Origin: VFMC01 sp963791635
GTDB taxonomy: Bacteria; Actinomycetota; Acidimicrobiia; Acidimicrobiales; Ilumatobacteraceae
Length of the DNA stretch: 64,000 nucleotides
Direction: 5' to 3'
Assembly (NCBI GenBank): GCA_963791635.1
Contig: CAWBTC010000019.1
Coordinates: 62,001 to 126,000, forward strand
The notes beneath the pieces were generated by a model. It was not told the DNA's origin and searched no databases. It saw nothing but the letters and a program-made list of their open reading frames with translations. This document shows, piece after piece, positions 55,050 to 62,964 of this stretch (its first letter is position 1; the number at the start of each line of letters is the position of its first letter). A program made the position numbers and the translations under genes.

Positions 55050-56309
55050 TCAGGAGAGGTCGAACAGATCGCGCACAGCGGCAGCGTTGCGCTCGCCCTG
55101 TGGCGTGCCGGCGTCGTCCTTCAGACGCACCGACGGCTGATGCAGCAGCTTCGCGACGATGCCCTTGGTCAACGCCTCGATCGCAGCGCGCTGGGCCGGA
55201 TCGAGCGCGGCCAGCTTGCCTGCGAAACGGTCGAGCTCGGCGGACCGGACCTGCTCGCCCCGCTCGTGCAGCATCGCGACGAGCGGCGCCGCCTGACGCG
55301 AGGTGTTCTCGACGACGAACCGCTCCACCTCCTCGCGCACGATGGCTCGCACGTGGTCGGCCTCATGGCTGCGCTTGTCGATGCCACGCGCGGCCCAATC
55401 GCGCAGGTCGTCGAGGTCGAGCAGCGTGACACCGTGCACCGCGGCGACCGACGCTCCGACGTTGCGCGGCACGGCGATGTCGACCACGAGCAACGGATGT
55501 GTGGCCTCGGTTCGCGCCCGGCCGACCAGGTCGACGTCGACCACGACGGTGCCGGCACGGCTGCAGGTGAGCAGCACGTCGGCGTCGGCCATCGCCGACT
55601 CGAGTGCCGCATAGGGCATCACGCGACCATGCACCCGCGCGGCGAGGACGTGGGCGCGTTCCTCGGTGCGGTTGGTGACGACGATGTCGGTCGCCCCAGC
55701 TTTCACGAGTGCCAGCGCGACGCCTTCGCCCATCTCACCGGCGCCGACCACCAGCACTCGCTTACCGGCGAGACTTCCGAGCCGCTCGGTGGCCATCTCC
55801 ACGGCGGCGCTGCTCACCGAGGCGGTGGAACGACTGATCGCGGTCTCGGTGCGGGCACGCTTCCCGGTCTCGAGCGCATGGCGGAACAGCAGGTTCAGCG
55901 TGCTGCGGGCGCCGCCCTCGGTCTGGGCGAGCTCCCATGCACCGCGGACCTGACCGAGGATCTCGGTCTCGCCGAGCACCGCCGAGTCGAGCCCGGCAGC
56001 GACCTCGAACAGGTGCGACACAGCAGCTTCGTCGTGCTGGGCGTACAGGTGCGGGTGCAGCTCGTCGGCGTGCAGGCCACCGATGTCGCAGAAGAAGTCG
56101 CGGATGTCGGCGTAGGCGCCGTGGAAGCGCTCCGCAACCGCATACACCTCGGTGCGGTTGCAGGTGCTGAGCACCACGGCCTCGCGCACGTTGACCAGCG
56201 AGACGAGACCGGTGATCGCCTTCGGCAGGTCGGCAGGACCCAACGCCACGCGCTCCAAGAGCGACAACGGCCCGGTGCGGTGGTTGACCCCGAAGACCAC
56301 GATCGACAT
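55050..56309 (-). CDS. hemA: Glutamyl-tRNA reductase
   Basis: 419 residues, NADPH-dependent reduction of Glu-tRNA to glutamate-1-semialdehyde, first step of the C5 haem pathway. The catalytic Cys is Cys50 in VLSTCNRTEVYA. The N-terminal NHRTGPLSLLERVA is the family hallmark. The NADPH domain contains VLVVGAGEMGEGVALAL and a C-terminal helical dimer domain follows. It lies 12 bases after rex and 38 bases before hemC. Confidence 0.96.
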   Translation of the reverse strand: MSIVVFGVNHRTGPLSLLERVALGPADLPKAITGLVSLVNVREAVVLSTCNRTEVYAVAERFHGAYADIRDFFCDIGGLHADELHPHLYAQHDEAAVSHLFEVAAGLDSAVLGETEILGQVRGAWELAQTEGGARSTLNLLFRHALETGKRARTETAISRSTASVSSAAVEMATERLGSLAGKRVLVVGAGEMGEGVALALVKAGATDIVVTNRTEERAHVLAARVHGRVMPYAALESAMADADVLLTCSRAGTVVVDVDLVGRARTEATHPLLVVDIAVPRNVGASVAAVHGVTLLDLDDLRDWAARGIDKRSHEADHVRAIVREEVERFVVENTSRQAAPLVAMLHERGEQVRSAELDRFAGKLAALDPAQRAAIEALTKGIVAKLLHQPSVRLKDDAGTPQGERNAAAVRDLFDLS

Positions 56310-56321
56310 ACGGACCTGACC

Positions 56322-57071
56322 TTACGCGCTCGCCGGCCGCGATGTTGCAGCGGTGCCACCGGTGCCGCCGGGACCATTCGAGCCACCCGAACCCCCCGAG
56401 ACCGACCTGAGCGTGCTGGTCGTGCTGGCCGTGGCACGACGCTGCTCGTGGTAGCTCAGGATCTGCAGCTCCACGGCGAGATCGACCTTGCGCACCTCGA
56501 TCGAACGCGGCACCGACAACACCACGGGTGCGAAGTTCAAGATGCTCGTGACGCCGGCGCGCACCAGCCGTTCGGCGGCATCCTGCGCCGATGACGTCGG
56601 CGTCGCGATCACTCCGATGTTCACCAGCTTGGCCTGCACGATCTGAGACAGCTCTTCGATGTGACGAACACGTACGCCCCCGAGCACTGTGCCCACCTTG
56701 GCAGGATCGACATCGACGATGCCGGCCACCGGAAAGCCCCGTTCACCGAAACCGCCGTACCCTGCGAGTGCCTGGCCGAGGTTGCCGGCGCCGACGATCA
56801 CGACCGGCCAGTCATGAGTCAGGCCGAGCTCGCGGCGGATCTGGTACACGAGGTACGCGACCTCGTAACCGACGCCGCGGGTGCCGTAGCTGCCGAGGTA
56901 GCTGAGGTCCTTGCGAACCTTGGCCGCGTTCACCCCACCGAGCTCGGCAAGCCGGTCCGAGGAAATGGACTCGACCGCTTCGTCGGCCTGCTCGGACAGG
57001 ATCCGGAGATACACCGGCAGACGCGCGACCGTCGCTTCCGGAATGCGGCGGCGAGGGCGATCGGTCGGCAT
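56322..57071 (-). CDS. rex: Redox-sensing transcriptional repressor Rex
   Basis: About 249 residues. The N-terminal winged helix (IPEATVARLPVYLRIL, then DLSYLGSYGTRGVGY) is followed by a Rossmann domain that binds NADH/NAD+ (VVIVGAGNLGQALAGY). It senses the NADH/NAD+ ratio and represses respiratory and often haem genes; here it heads the hem operon. The last 30 residues are a Gly/Ser-rich tail. ATG 57071 is preferred; an in-frame GTG at 57092 would add seven residues. A Rex-box-like site at 57093-57110 suggests autoregulation. Confidence 0.95.
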   Translation of the reverse strand: MPTDRPRRRIPEATVARLPVYLRILSEQADEAVESISSDRLAELGGVNAAKVRKDLSYLGSYGTRGVGYEVAYLVYQIRRELGLTHDWPVVIVGAGNLGQALAGYGGFGERGFPVAGIVDVDPAKVGTVLGGVRVRHIEELSQIVQAKLVNIGVIATPTSSAQDAAERLVRAGVTSILNFAPVVLSVPRSIEVRKVDLAVELQILSYHEQRRATASTTSTLRSVSGGSGGSNGPGGTGGTAATSRPASA

Positions 57072-57092
57072 ATCACCGTGAACGTTAGGCAC

Positions 57093-57110
57093 TCGTGCAC
57101 ACGTTCACAA
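57093..57110. promoter_or_regulatory. Candidate Rex operator (ROP)
   Basis: TCGTGCACACGTTCACAA matches the consensus TTGTGAA-N4-TTCACAA at 12 of 14 half-site positions (one half perfect). It lies just upstream of rex, where autoregulation would need it. Confidence 0.55.
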
Positions 57111-57207
57111 AGCTGGCTGCCGACCGGACCGGACGGACTTCCGTCACGTGGACGCCTGGCCAGCGGAGCGACACCGCACCTCCATGTGCGTTCGTGCGGT
57201 GCGTCAG

Positions 57208-57247
57208 ACCAGCGTCACACCAGCGTCACACCAGCGTCACACCAGCG
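57208..57247 (-). repeat. 11-bp tandem repeat across the acyl-CoA synthetase stop
   Basis: ACCAGCGTCAC is repeated 3.6 times. The third copy contains the stop codon (57237-57239, read on the minus strand). Each copy carries the same TGA. Confidence 0.85.
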
Positions 57248-58736
57248 AGCGCCGAAGCAGCTTGCCGCTGAGGTTGCGCGGCAGCTCGTCCACGAACAGG
57301 ACCTTCGACGGGCACTTGTAGCGGGCGAGGCGATCGCTGCACCACTCGATCAGCTGATCCTCGTCGAGATGGGTGCCCGGCCGGGGCACGACGAAGGCTT
57401 TCACCGCTTCGCCGTGGTGCGGATGAGGGACGCCGACGACGCCCACCTCGGCCACGCCGGGGTGGGCACCGAGCGCTTCTTCGACCTCGGCCGGGAACAC
57501 GTTGAAGCCGCTCACGATGATCAGGTCCTTGGCCCGGTCGACGAGGTACAGGTACCCCTCGTCGTCCACGGTCGCGATGTCGCCGGTGCGCAGCCAACCG
57601 TCCTTGGTGAGCACACGTGCGGTCTGCTCGGCGTCGTCGAAGTAGCCCTGGAACACGTTCGCGCCCCTCACCCAGATCTCACCGCTGTCGCCGTGCACCA
57701 CGTCGTCGCCACTCTCGTCGACGAGACGGACCTCGATGCCGTCGAGCACCTTGCCCACCGAGCCGTACTTGACGGCCATGCCGGCCGAGCTGGTGACCAC
57801 GGGAGACGCCTCGGTGAGGCCATAGCCCTCACAGATGTCGAGACCGAAGCGCGCCTTCAGCCGCTTCATCGGTTCCTCCGGCATCCGCGCCGCACCGGTG
57901 AGCGCCAGGCGGACCGTGGCGAAGCTGTCGGCCGGAGCCTCTTCGAAGTGACTGAAGGCCAACCACAGCGGCGGCGCGCCGGGCACGACCGTGACGCCGC
58001 GTTCACGAATCGTGTCGAGGGCGGTGGACGGGTCGAAGCGCTGCACGAGCACCACGGTTGCGCCGCGGAGGAGGCTCAGCCCGAGCACGACGTTGAGTCC
58101 GAAGATGTGGAACAGGGGGAGCACGCCGTACACCACGTCGTGGGCGTCGATCTGAACGTTGGCGGAGCGGCCCTGCTGGAGGTTGGCGAGGAGGTTTCCG
58201 TGACTGAGCATCGCGGCTCGCGGAGAACCTGCAGTGCCGCTGGTGAACATCAGCACCGCGAGGGCGTCGGGCTCGACGTCCACGATCTCGGCGGTGCTGG
58301 CGGTGGGGCCGCCGAGCAGTGAGTCGAGCTCGACCGAACCGTCGACCGCGCCGGCCTCCGTGGAGATGACCGTCGCGACCGAGGAGACCACCGCCCGATC
58401 GACACCGCTCCAGGCGTGGGCGGCGGCGGGCTCGACGAATACGACCTTGGCACCGACCTTGGCGATCTCGCGCTCGATCTCGGGAGCAGGACTGGCCGGG
58501 TTGAGGGGAACGGCAACTGCGCCGAGGCCGAGCGTGGCCAGGTAGGCGAGCACGAAGTAGCGACCGTTGCCGCACAACAGCACCACCCGGTCACCCCGTT
58601 CCACACCGAGCCCGGCGAGGCCGCCGCGGAGATGGGCCACCTGGTCGCGCAGCGCCCCGTACGTCGTGGGGCGACTCCGGCTGATGATCGCGACGCGCTC
58701 AGCGTCGTGCTGATCGATGAGATGTGCCAGGTTCAT
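57237..58736 (-). CDS. Acyl-CoA synthetase (AMP-forming)
   Basis: 499 residues. It activates a fatty or aryl acid as acyl-adenylate and then acyl-CoA. The P-loop motif MFTSGTAGSPRAAM, the adenylate motif EGYGLTEASPV, the hinge GYLYLVDRAKDLI and the C-terminal catalytic Lys (ELPRNLSGKLLRR) are all present. ATG 58736 begins at the conserved N-terminus. Chain-length preference cannot be read. No neighbouring fatty-acid genes. Confidence 0.92.
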   Translation of the reverse strand: MNLAHLIDQHDAERVAIISRSRPTTYGALRDQVAHLRGGLAGLGVERGDRVVLLCGNGRYFVLAYLATLGLGAVAVPLNPASPAPEIEREIAKVGAKVVFVEPAAAHAWSGVDRAVVSSVATVISTEAGAVDGSVELDSLLGGPTASTAEIVDVEPDALAVLMFTSGTAGSPRAAMLSHGNLLANLQQGRSANVQIDAHDVVYGVLPLFHIFGLNVVLGLSLLRGATVVLVQRFDPSTALDTIRERGVTVVPGAPPLWLAFSHFEEAPADSFATVRLALTGAARMPEEPMKRLKARFGLDICEGYGLTEASPVVTSSAGMAVKYGSVGKVLDGIEVRLVDESGDDVVHGDSGEIWVRGANVFQGYFDDAEQTARVLTKDGWLRTGDIATVDDEGYLYLVDRAKDLIIVSGFNVFPAEVEEALGAHPGVAEVGVVGVPHPHHGEAVKAFVVPRPGTHLDEDQLIEWCSDRLARYKCPSKVLFVDELPRNLSGKLLRRSLV

Positions 58737-58821
58737 CCGAAGCCCCTCCAGCACGGGATCCCTCCGCCCCCGGTCGGGCGTCCCGCAGGCGGTGGAGCCT
58801 AGTGGTTCCCCGCCCGCTCGG

Positions 58822-58885
58822 GCGTCAGAGCGTCAGAGCTCAGAGTCAGAGTCAGAGCGTCAGAGCGTCGGCGCGTCAGAGGCGC
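58822..58885. repeat. Irregular 8-bp tandem repeats (GTCAGAGC type)
   Basis: GCGTCAGA/GTCAGAGT-type units recur about seven times. The stop of the small membrane peptide lies within them. The rest of the 58737-59078 gap holds the peptide gene and the 11-bp repeats at 59047-59090. Confidence 0.7.
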
Positions 58886-58959
58886 AGCAGCGAGATGATG
58901 CCGGCCGCCAGGATGGCGAGGAGCAGCAGTCCGAGCGTGAGCGTGGTGGCGGGGCGCAT
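58876..58959 (-). CDS. Putative 27-aa single-helix membrane peptide
   Basis: ATG 58957-58959 to TGA 58876-58878. A basic N-terminus (MRPATTLTLG) is followed by about 17 hydrophobic residues and a final Arg-Leu. The size and shape fit small membrane proteins. The ribosome site is weak (GGTGAT) and no homologue is known to me, so it is a candidate only. Confidence 0.35.
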   Translation of the reverse strand: MRPATTLTLGLLLLAILAAGIISLLRL

Positions 58960-59046
58960 CGCCGATCACCCTATCCCGGTGCCTGCCCGACGTCCCGGCC
59001 GCCGGCATCGCTGTCCGCGGCGACGCCGCCGTCCGCGCGGTCACGC

Positions 59047-59090
59047 CATGATCACGGCATGATCACGTCATGATCACGTCATGATCGGCG
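59047..59090 (-). repeat. 11-bp tandem repeat across the SAM-hydrolase stop
   Basis: CATGATCACGG/T repeated 3.5 times. It includes the stop codon at 59079-59081 and contains TGATCA palindromes. Confidence 0.8.
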
Positions 59091-59948
59091 AAGCGTGACG
59101 GGACTCGTGACACCGCGGGCGTCGTCGTCACGCAGCGGGGTGAGCGACACCTGATCGCCGGCTGCGATCGAGAGCTCGTCGGCGGCCGAGCGCCGATCGA
59201 GCACCAGTGACACCATCCCGTTCGCATCGGTGACGAGCCCGACCGCGCCGACACCGACGTCGGCATAGGTACGCACCCGGGCGACCGCGCGCACGGTGGG
59301 ATCGGCCGCATCGCCCGTCGACACCCGCAGACGATCGCCGAAGTGCGCGATCTCATCAGGTCCGACGTTCAGCTGGCAGTTGCCGAAACGGTCGACCCAC
59401 AGCACCTCGCACAGCAACGCGTCGCCCTCGTCGCGCGGCAGCGGCACCACTCCCGGCAGCAACAGCTCCGGCTCGATCGCGTCACCGAGCTCGGTCAGAT
59501 CGACCCCGTTGCACAGGTGCGCCGTGACCGAGGCGAAGACATCGCGACCGGCGAAGGTGACACCAGGCGCCTCGAGGTGGAAGGCGGTGTTGCAGAGCAC
59601 TACGCAACGCCCCGCCCCACCGGCCATCGCGACGGCCGGGGCGAGCAGCCCGTTGTCGGGTCCGACGAACACGCCGGCGCCGTCGGCCACCTCGATCGCG
59701 ACAGCACGACGATCGGTTCCCACGCCGGGGTCGACCACCGCGAGGATCACGCCCGCCGGCACGTAGGAGATCGCGCGGGCCAGTGCGAGGCTGCCCGCGC
59801 GGACGTCGAACGGTGGGATCTCGTGGGTGAGGTCGAGCACCTGCGCATGCGGTGCCAGGTCGCGTAGGACGGCCTTCACCACCCCGACGCATTCGTCGCG
59901 CATCCCGAAATCGGAGAGGAACGAGACGGTCTCGTGGCGGCGGCCCAT
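59079..59948 (-). CDS. SAM hydrolase/SAM-dependent halogenase-like protein (DUF62)
   Basis: 289 residues. The N-terminal FLSDFGMRDECVGVVKAVL and DLTHEIPPFDVRAG are hallmarks of the DUF62/fluorinase superfamily. Most members hydrolyse S-adenosylmethionine to adenosine and methionine; the Asp in FLSDFG contacts the ribose. The later VDPGVGTDRRAVAIE and GPDNGLLAPA motifs match the hydrolase group. ATG 59948 is preferred over GTG 59957. Confidence 0.9.
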   Translation of the reverse strand: MGRRHETVSFLSDFGMRDECVGVVKAVLRDLAPHAQVLDLTHEIPPFDVRAGSLALARAISYVPAGVILAVVDPGVGTDRRAVAIEVADGAGVFVGPDNGLLAPAVAMAGGAGRCVVLCNTAFHLEAPGVTFAGRDVFASVTAHLCNGVDLTELGDAIEPELLLPGVVPLPRDEGDALLCEVLWVDRFGNCQLNVGPDEIAHFGDRLRVSTGDAADPTVRAVARVRTYADVGVGAVGLVTDANGMVSLVLDRRSAADELSIAAGDQVSLTPLRDDDARGVTSPVTLRRS

Positions 59949-59989
59949 CGGGCGCACGCTACCGGTGGAACGGCACCGGCCTGACGGGG

Positions 59990-60035
59990 AAAAATCGAAC
60001 GGGCCGGTGCCAACCCCCCGATGGCACCAGCCCGT
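59990..60035 (-). terminator. Intrinsic terminator of proC
   Basis: ACGGGCTGGTGCCA (minus strand, 60035-60022) pairs with TGGCACCGGCCCGT (60012-59999) with one G-T-type mismatch around a G-rich loop. It is followed by TTCGATTTTT. It lies about 215 bases after the proC stop. Confidence 0.7.
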
Positions 60036-60180
60036 CCTGCGCAGCCCTTGCGGGGCGCGACTCCGGTTGAAGAATCAGCCGGTGGCCTTGACGACCGACA
60101 GGAACTGTAGGCGCGCCGCTGCGGTGAGAAAAGAGTCACGTCGGAAAATCCTCGAAAAATCCTTCGGTCCTGACCGTGAC

Positions 60181-60220
60181 GGGATGTGACGGGATGTGAC
60201 GGGATGTGACGGGATGTGGC
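60181..60220 (-). repeat. 10-bp tandem repeat after proC
   Basis: GGGATGTGAC is repeated four times (last copy GGGATGTGGC), 31 bases after the proC stop. Otherwise the 60036-60251 gap shows no gene. Confidence 0.85.
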
Positions 60221-60251
60221 GGGAGGCACGGCTCCCCACCGGACCCGGGTG

Positions 60252-61055
60252 TCAGCCGAGTTCGCGGCTGCGCTGGGTGGCCGCCATGACCGCGTCGAGG
60301 AATGCGGCACGCACGCCGTGGCTCTCCAACTGGTGGAGCCCGGCAGCGGTGGTGCCACCCGGCGAGGTGACCATCGCGCGCAACGACGCCGGGTCCCCTC
60401 GGTCGGCCAGGAGCGCCGCTGAACCGACGAACAGTTGCGTGACCAGGGCCTCAGCGATCGGACGGGCGAGACCGGCGAGCACGCCGGCATCCACCAGGGC
60501 CTCGGCCACGAGGAACAGATACGCGGGCCCGGACCCCGCCAGACCGGTGACCGCGTCGAGTTGGTACTCGGGCACGCGCACCACCGAACCCACCGCGCCG
60601 AGGATGCTCTCGGCCCAGGCGAGGTCGTGCTCGTCGGCCTCGGTGCCGCCGGCGATCGCTGCGGCGCCCTCACCGACGAGCGCCGGCGTGTTCGGCATCG
60701 CCCGCACGACGGCGACCCGATCAGCCGTCGCCGCCGCTGCGGCAGCCTCCAGTGAGGCGACCGACACGCCGGCAGCGACGCTCAGCACTCGGCGCGCTCC
60801 TGCAGTGACCGCCGCGGTGACGGCGGCACCGACATCGCCGGGCTTCACCGCGATCACGGCACCGTCGGCCGGAGCAGCATCTGCTGTGCCGGTCACCAAC
60901 ACGCCGGGGAACTGGGCGACGAGGGTGGCACGACGGGCCGCCAGCACCTCCACCACTGCGAGCTCTTCAGGTGCGGCCCAGCCCGCAGCGATCATTCCGC
61001 CGAGCAGGGCGGCGCCCATGTTGCCGCCACCGACGAGGACCACCCGAGCTGTCAT
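60252..61055 (-). CDS. proC: Pyrroline-5-carboxylate reductase
   Basis: 267 residues, last step of proline synthesis. NAD(P)-binding motif VVLVGGGNMGAALL (residues 5-18), AVKPGDV near 70, VVRAMPNTPALVGEG near 115-129, and the C-terminal family signature ALAGSGPAY-like (GLAGSGPAYLFL) with SPGGTTAAGLHQLE. ATG 61055. Length is normal. Confidence 0.95.
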   Translation of the reverse strand: MTARVVLVGGGNMGAALLGGMIAAGWAAPEELAVVEVLAARRATLVAQFPGVLVTGTADAAPADGAVIAVKPGDVGAAVTAAVTAGARRVLSVAAGVSVASLEAAAAAATADRVAVVRAMPNTPALVGEGAAAIAGGTEADEHDLAWAESILGAVGSVVRVPEYQLDAVTGLAGSGPAYLFLVAEALVDAGVLAGLARPIAEALVTQLFVGSAALLADRGDPASLRAMVTSPGGTTAAGLHQLESHGVRAAFLDAVMAATQRSRELG

Positions 61056-61100
61056 GGGTGCGAGCCTAGGAGCAGGAGCCGACCCGGTGGGCGACGTTTC

Positions 61101-61156
61101 AGGCGAGCGACGGGCAGGCGAGCGACGGGCAGGCGAGCGACGAGCAGGTGAGCGAC
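61101..61156. repeat. 15-bp tandem repeat upstream of proC
   Basis: AGGCGAGCGACGGGC is repeated 3.7 times. The last copy runs into the left arm of the hairpin at 61141-61190. Confidence 0.8.
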
Positions 61157-61190
61157 ACGGCGTTCCCCGATCATGCCGCTCACCTGCTCG
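61141..61190 (-). terminator. 14-bp-stem hairpin 3' of the mshA-ybjN unit
   Basis: CGAGCAGGTGAGCG (61141-61154) pairs perfectly with CGCTCACCTGCTCG (61177-61190), loop 22 bases. It begins 62 bases after the stop of the YbjN-like gene. No T-tract. Confidence 0.6.
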
Positions 61191-61252
61191 GCACCAAAGA
61201 TGTGCAGCGGGATCGCGCGATCGGAAAACCACGAGGTCGGAACTCGGACTCC

Positions 61253-61720
61253 TCAGGAATCGGCGGCGAACTGGCTGGCATAGCCGAGCCGGATCATCGC
61301 CGGGAACGCCTGTTCCACGTAGGCGTACAGCGAGCCCACCACGCGGTCGAGCTCCGCCTCGTTCAACGAGGTCAGCGGCAGCTCACCGCGCAGGAACAGC
61401 GCGTCTTCGACCCCGATCGCGAAATGCGCACCGACCAACCGCTCGTTCCGGCGCAGCGCCTGCTCGTACACCTCGGCGGCGTTCTCGAGTGGGGCGGGCA
61501 TCACATAGGTCTCGTACCGCAGCGTGCGCTGGCCGAGCGTGAACCACAGGGTGATGTACTCCTTGGCCTCGCCGCGCATGCGCACGTACCAACGCAGCTC
61601 GTCCCCCTCACCTCGATCGACGGCCTCGATCGCCGGATCGTCGTCCCGGAAACGGGCGAACCACTCGTCGATCTGCCGCTCGAGCACGGCGAGCCGATCA
61701 TCGCCGAACACGTCGGTCAC
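61253..61720 (-). CDS. YbjN-domain protein
   Basis: 155 residues from GTG 61720, which overlaps the mshA stop (GTGA). An alpha/beta sandwich of the YbjN/secretion-chaperone type (WFARFRDDDPAI; ITLWFTLGQRTLRYETYVMPAP; HFAIGVEDALFLRGELPL). YbjN-like genes next to mshA are common in actinobacteria; the role is unknown, perhaps linked to stress or mycothiol use (inference). Confidence 0.8.
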   Translation of the reverse strand: MTDVFGDDRLAVLERQIDEWFARFRDDDPAIEAVDRGEGDELRWYVRMRGEAKEYITLWFTLGQRTLRYETYVMPAPLENAAEVYEQALRRNERLVGAHFAIGVEDALFLRGELPLTSLNEAELDRVVGSLYAYVEQAFPAMIRLGYASQFAADS

Positions 61721-62964
61721 CCGCACGCCACCAGTTCGCGCACGGTGAGGTCGGCGTACACACGGCGCAGCCGAGCAGCGGCAAGGCTCCACGTGTAGCG
61801 CAGTGAGCGTTCGTACCCGCGGCGGCCGAGGCGCCCTGCCAACTCGGGATCGGAGAGCACCGCATCGAGGTACCGGGCGAACACCTCGGGATCTCGGTCT
61901 CGCACGAGGAAGCCGGACTCGCCATGATCGACGAGGGTGAGCAGGCCACCGACCGCGCTGGCGACCACGGGGATGCCGCATGCGGAGGCCTCGAGCGCCA
62001 CGAGACCGAAGCTCTCGCTGCGACTCGGGACCACGACGGCATCGGCGGCTCGGTAGTACGTCGAGAGGATGTGGTGCGGCTGCGGGGCCACGAAGCGCAC
62101 GCGGTCACGGACGCCCAGCTCGTCGATCAGCGCGTGCAGTCGCTGCACCTCGACATCGCCTTGCTGACCACTCGATCCGCCGACCACGAGCAACAGCGCG
62201 TCGCGATGCTCCATCGCCGCGAGTGCTCGGACCGCGACGTCGGGCCCCTTCAACGGCTGGATCCGACCGACGAAGAGCACCACCGGTACCTCGACGGGCA
62301 ACTCGAGCGCCCGGCGCGCTCCAGCGCGCTCGCCAGGGGCGAAGAACGCATGCTCCACCGCCGGGGCGATCACCTCGACACGACCGGGTGGATCGCCGTA
62401 GAGCCGGCGGAACTGACGTTCCTCCTCGTCGCAGTTCACGCAGATCACGTCGGCACAGCCGATGATCTCTGTCTCGGCCCGCTCCCGCCACTCAGGCTCG
62501 AGGTCGCCGCCTTCGGCCTTCACCTTGGCGAGGGTGTGGAACGTGGTCGCGAACGGCAGATCGCGCTCGTGCTTGAGCCGATGTGCCACCAAGCCGCTCA
62601 GCCAGTAGTTCGCGTGCAGCACGTCGGCAGGGAACTCGCCGTCGAGGTGACGGCGCACCCCGTCGGTGAACTCGTCGATCACGCTCGGCAGTTCTTCCTT
62701 GCGGAGGTCGTACGGCCCGGCGTGCACGTGCACCACCCGGTGACCTGGCTCCACCTGCACCACTTCGGGCAGGCCCGGACGGTCGGCGCGGGTGTAGGTC
62801 GTGCAGTCGTTGCCGCCCTGGGCCAGTGAGGACACCAGCTCGCGGACGTACACGTTCATGCCACCACTGTCGCCCGACCCTGGCTGGGCCAGGGGCGAGG
62901 TGTGGAAGGAGATGACGGCCACGCGTTGCACGAAGAATGGAAACCCTAGCGACGTCGTCACCAT
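61717..62964 (-). CDS. mshA: D-inositol-3-phosphate glycosyltransferase (mycothiol synthesis)
   Basis: 415 residues, GT4. It transfers GlcNAc from UDP-GlcNAc to inositol-3-phosphate, first step of mycothiol. The N-terminal VAVISFHTSPLAQPGSGDSGGMNVYV is the MshA signature (inositol-phosphate site), and the C-terminal PSRSESFGLVALEASACGIPVVAS binds the nucleotide sugar. ATG 62964; a later GTG near 62931 is possible. It overlaps the C-terminal end of the frame-shifted XRE reading by seven bases. Confidence 0.9.
   Translation of the reverse strand: MVTTSLGFPFFVQRVAVISFHTSPLAQPGSGDSGGMNVYVRELVSSLAQGGNDCTTYTRADRPGLPEVVQVEPGHRVVHVHAGPYDLRKEELPSVIDEFTDGVRRHLDGEFPADVLHANYWLSGLVAHRLKHERDLPFATTFHTLAKVKAEGGDLEPEWRERAETEIIGCADVICVNCDEEERQFRRLYGDPPGRVEVIAPAVEHAFFAPGERAGARRALELPVEVPVVLFVGRIQPLKGPDVAVRALAAMEHRDALLLVVGGSSGQQGDVEVQRLHALIDELGVRDRVRFVAPQPHHILSTYYRAADAVVVPSRSESFGLVALEASACGIPVVASAVGGLLTLVDHGESGFLVRDRDPEVFARYLDAVLSDPELAGRLGRRGYERSLRYTWSLAAARLRRVYADLTVRELVACG

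Noticed and set aside
59999..60035. Possible 6C small RNA because of the six-C loop
   Set aside because: The 6C RNA needs two C-loop hairpins. Only one is present, and the T-tract on the minus strand explains it better as the proC terminator.
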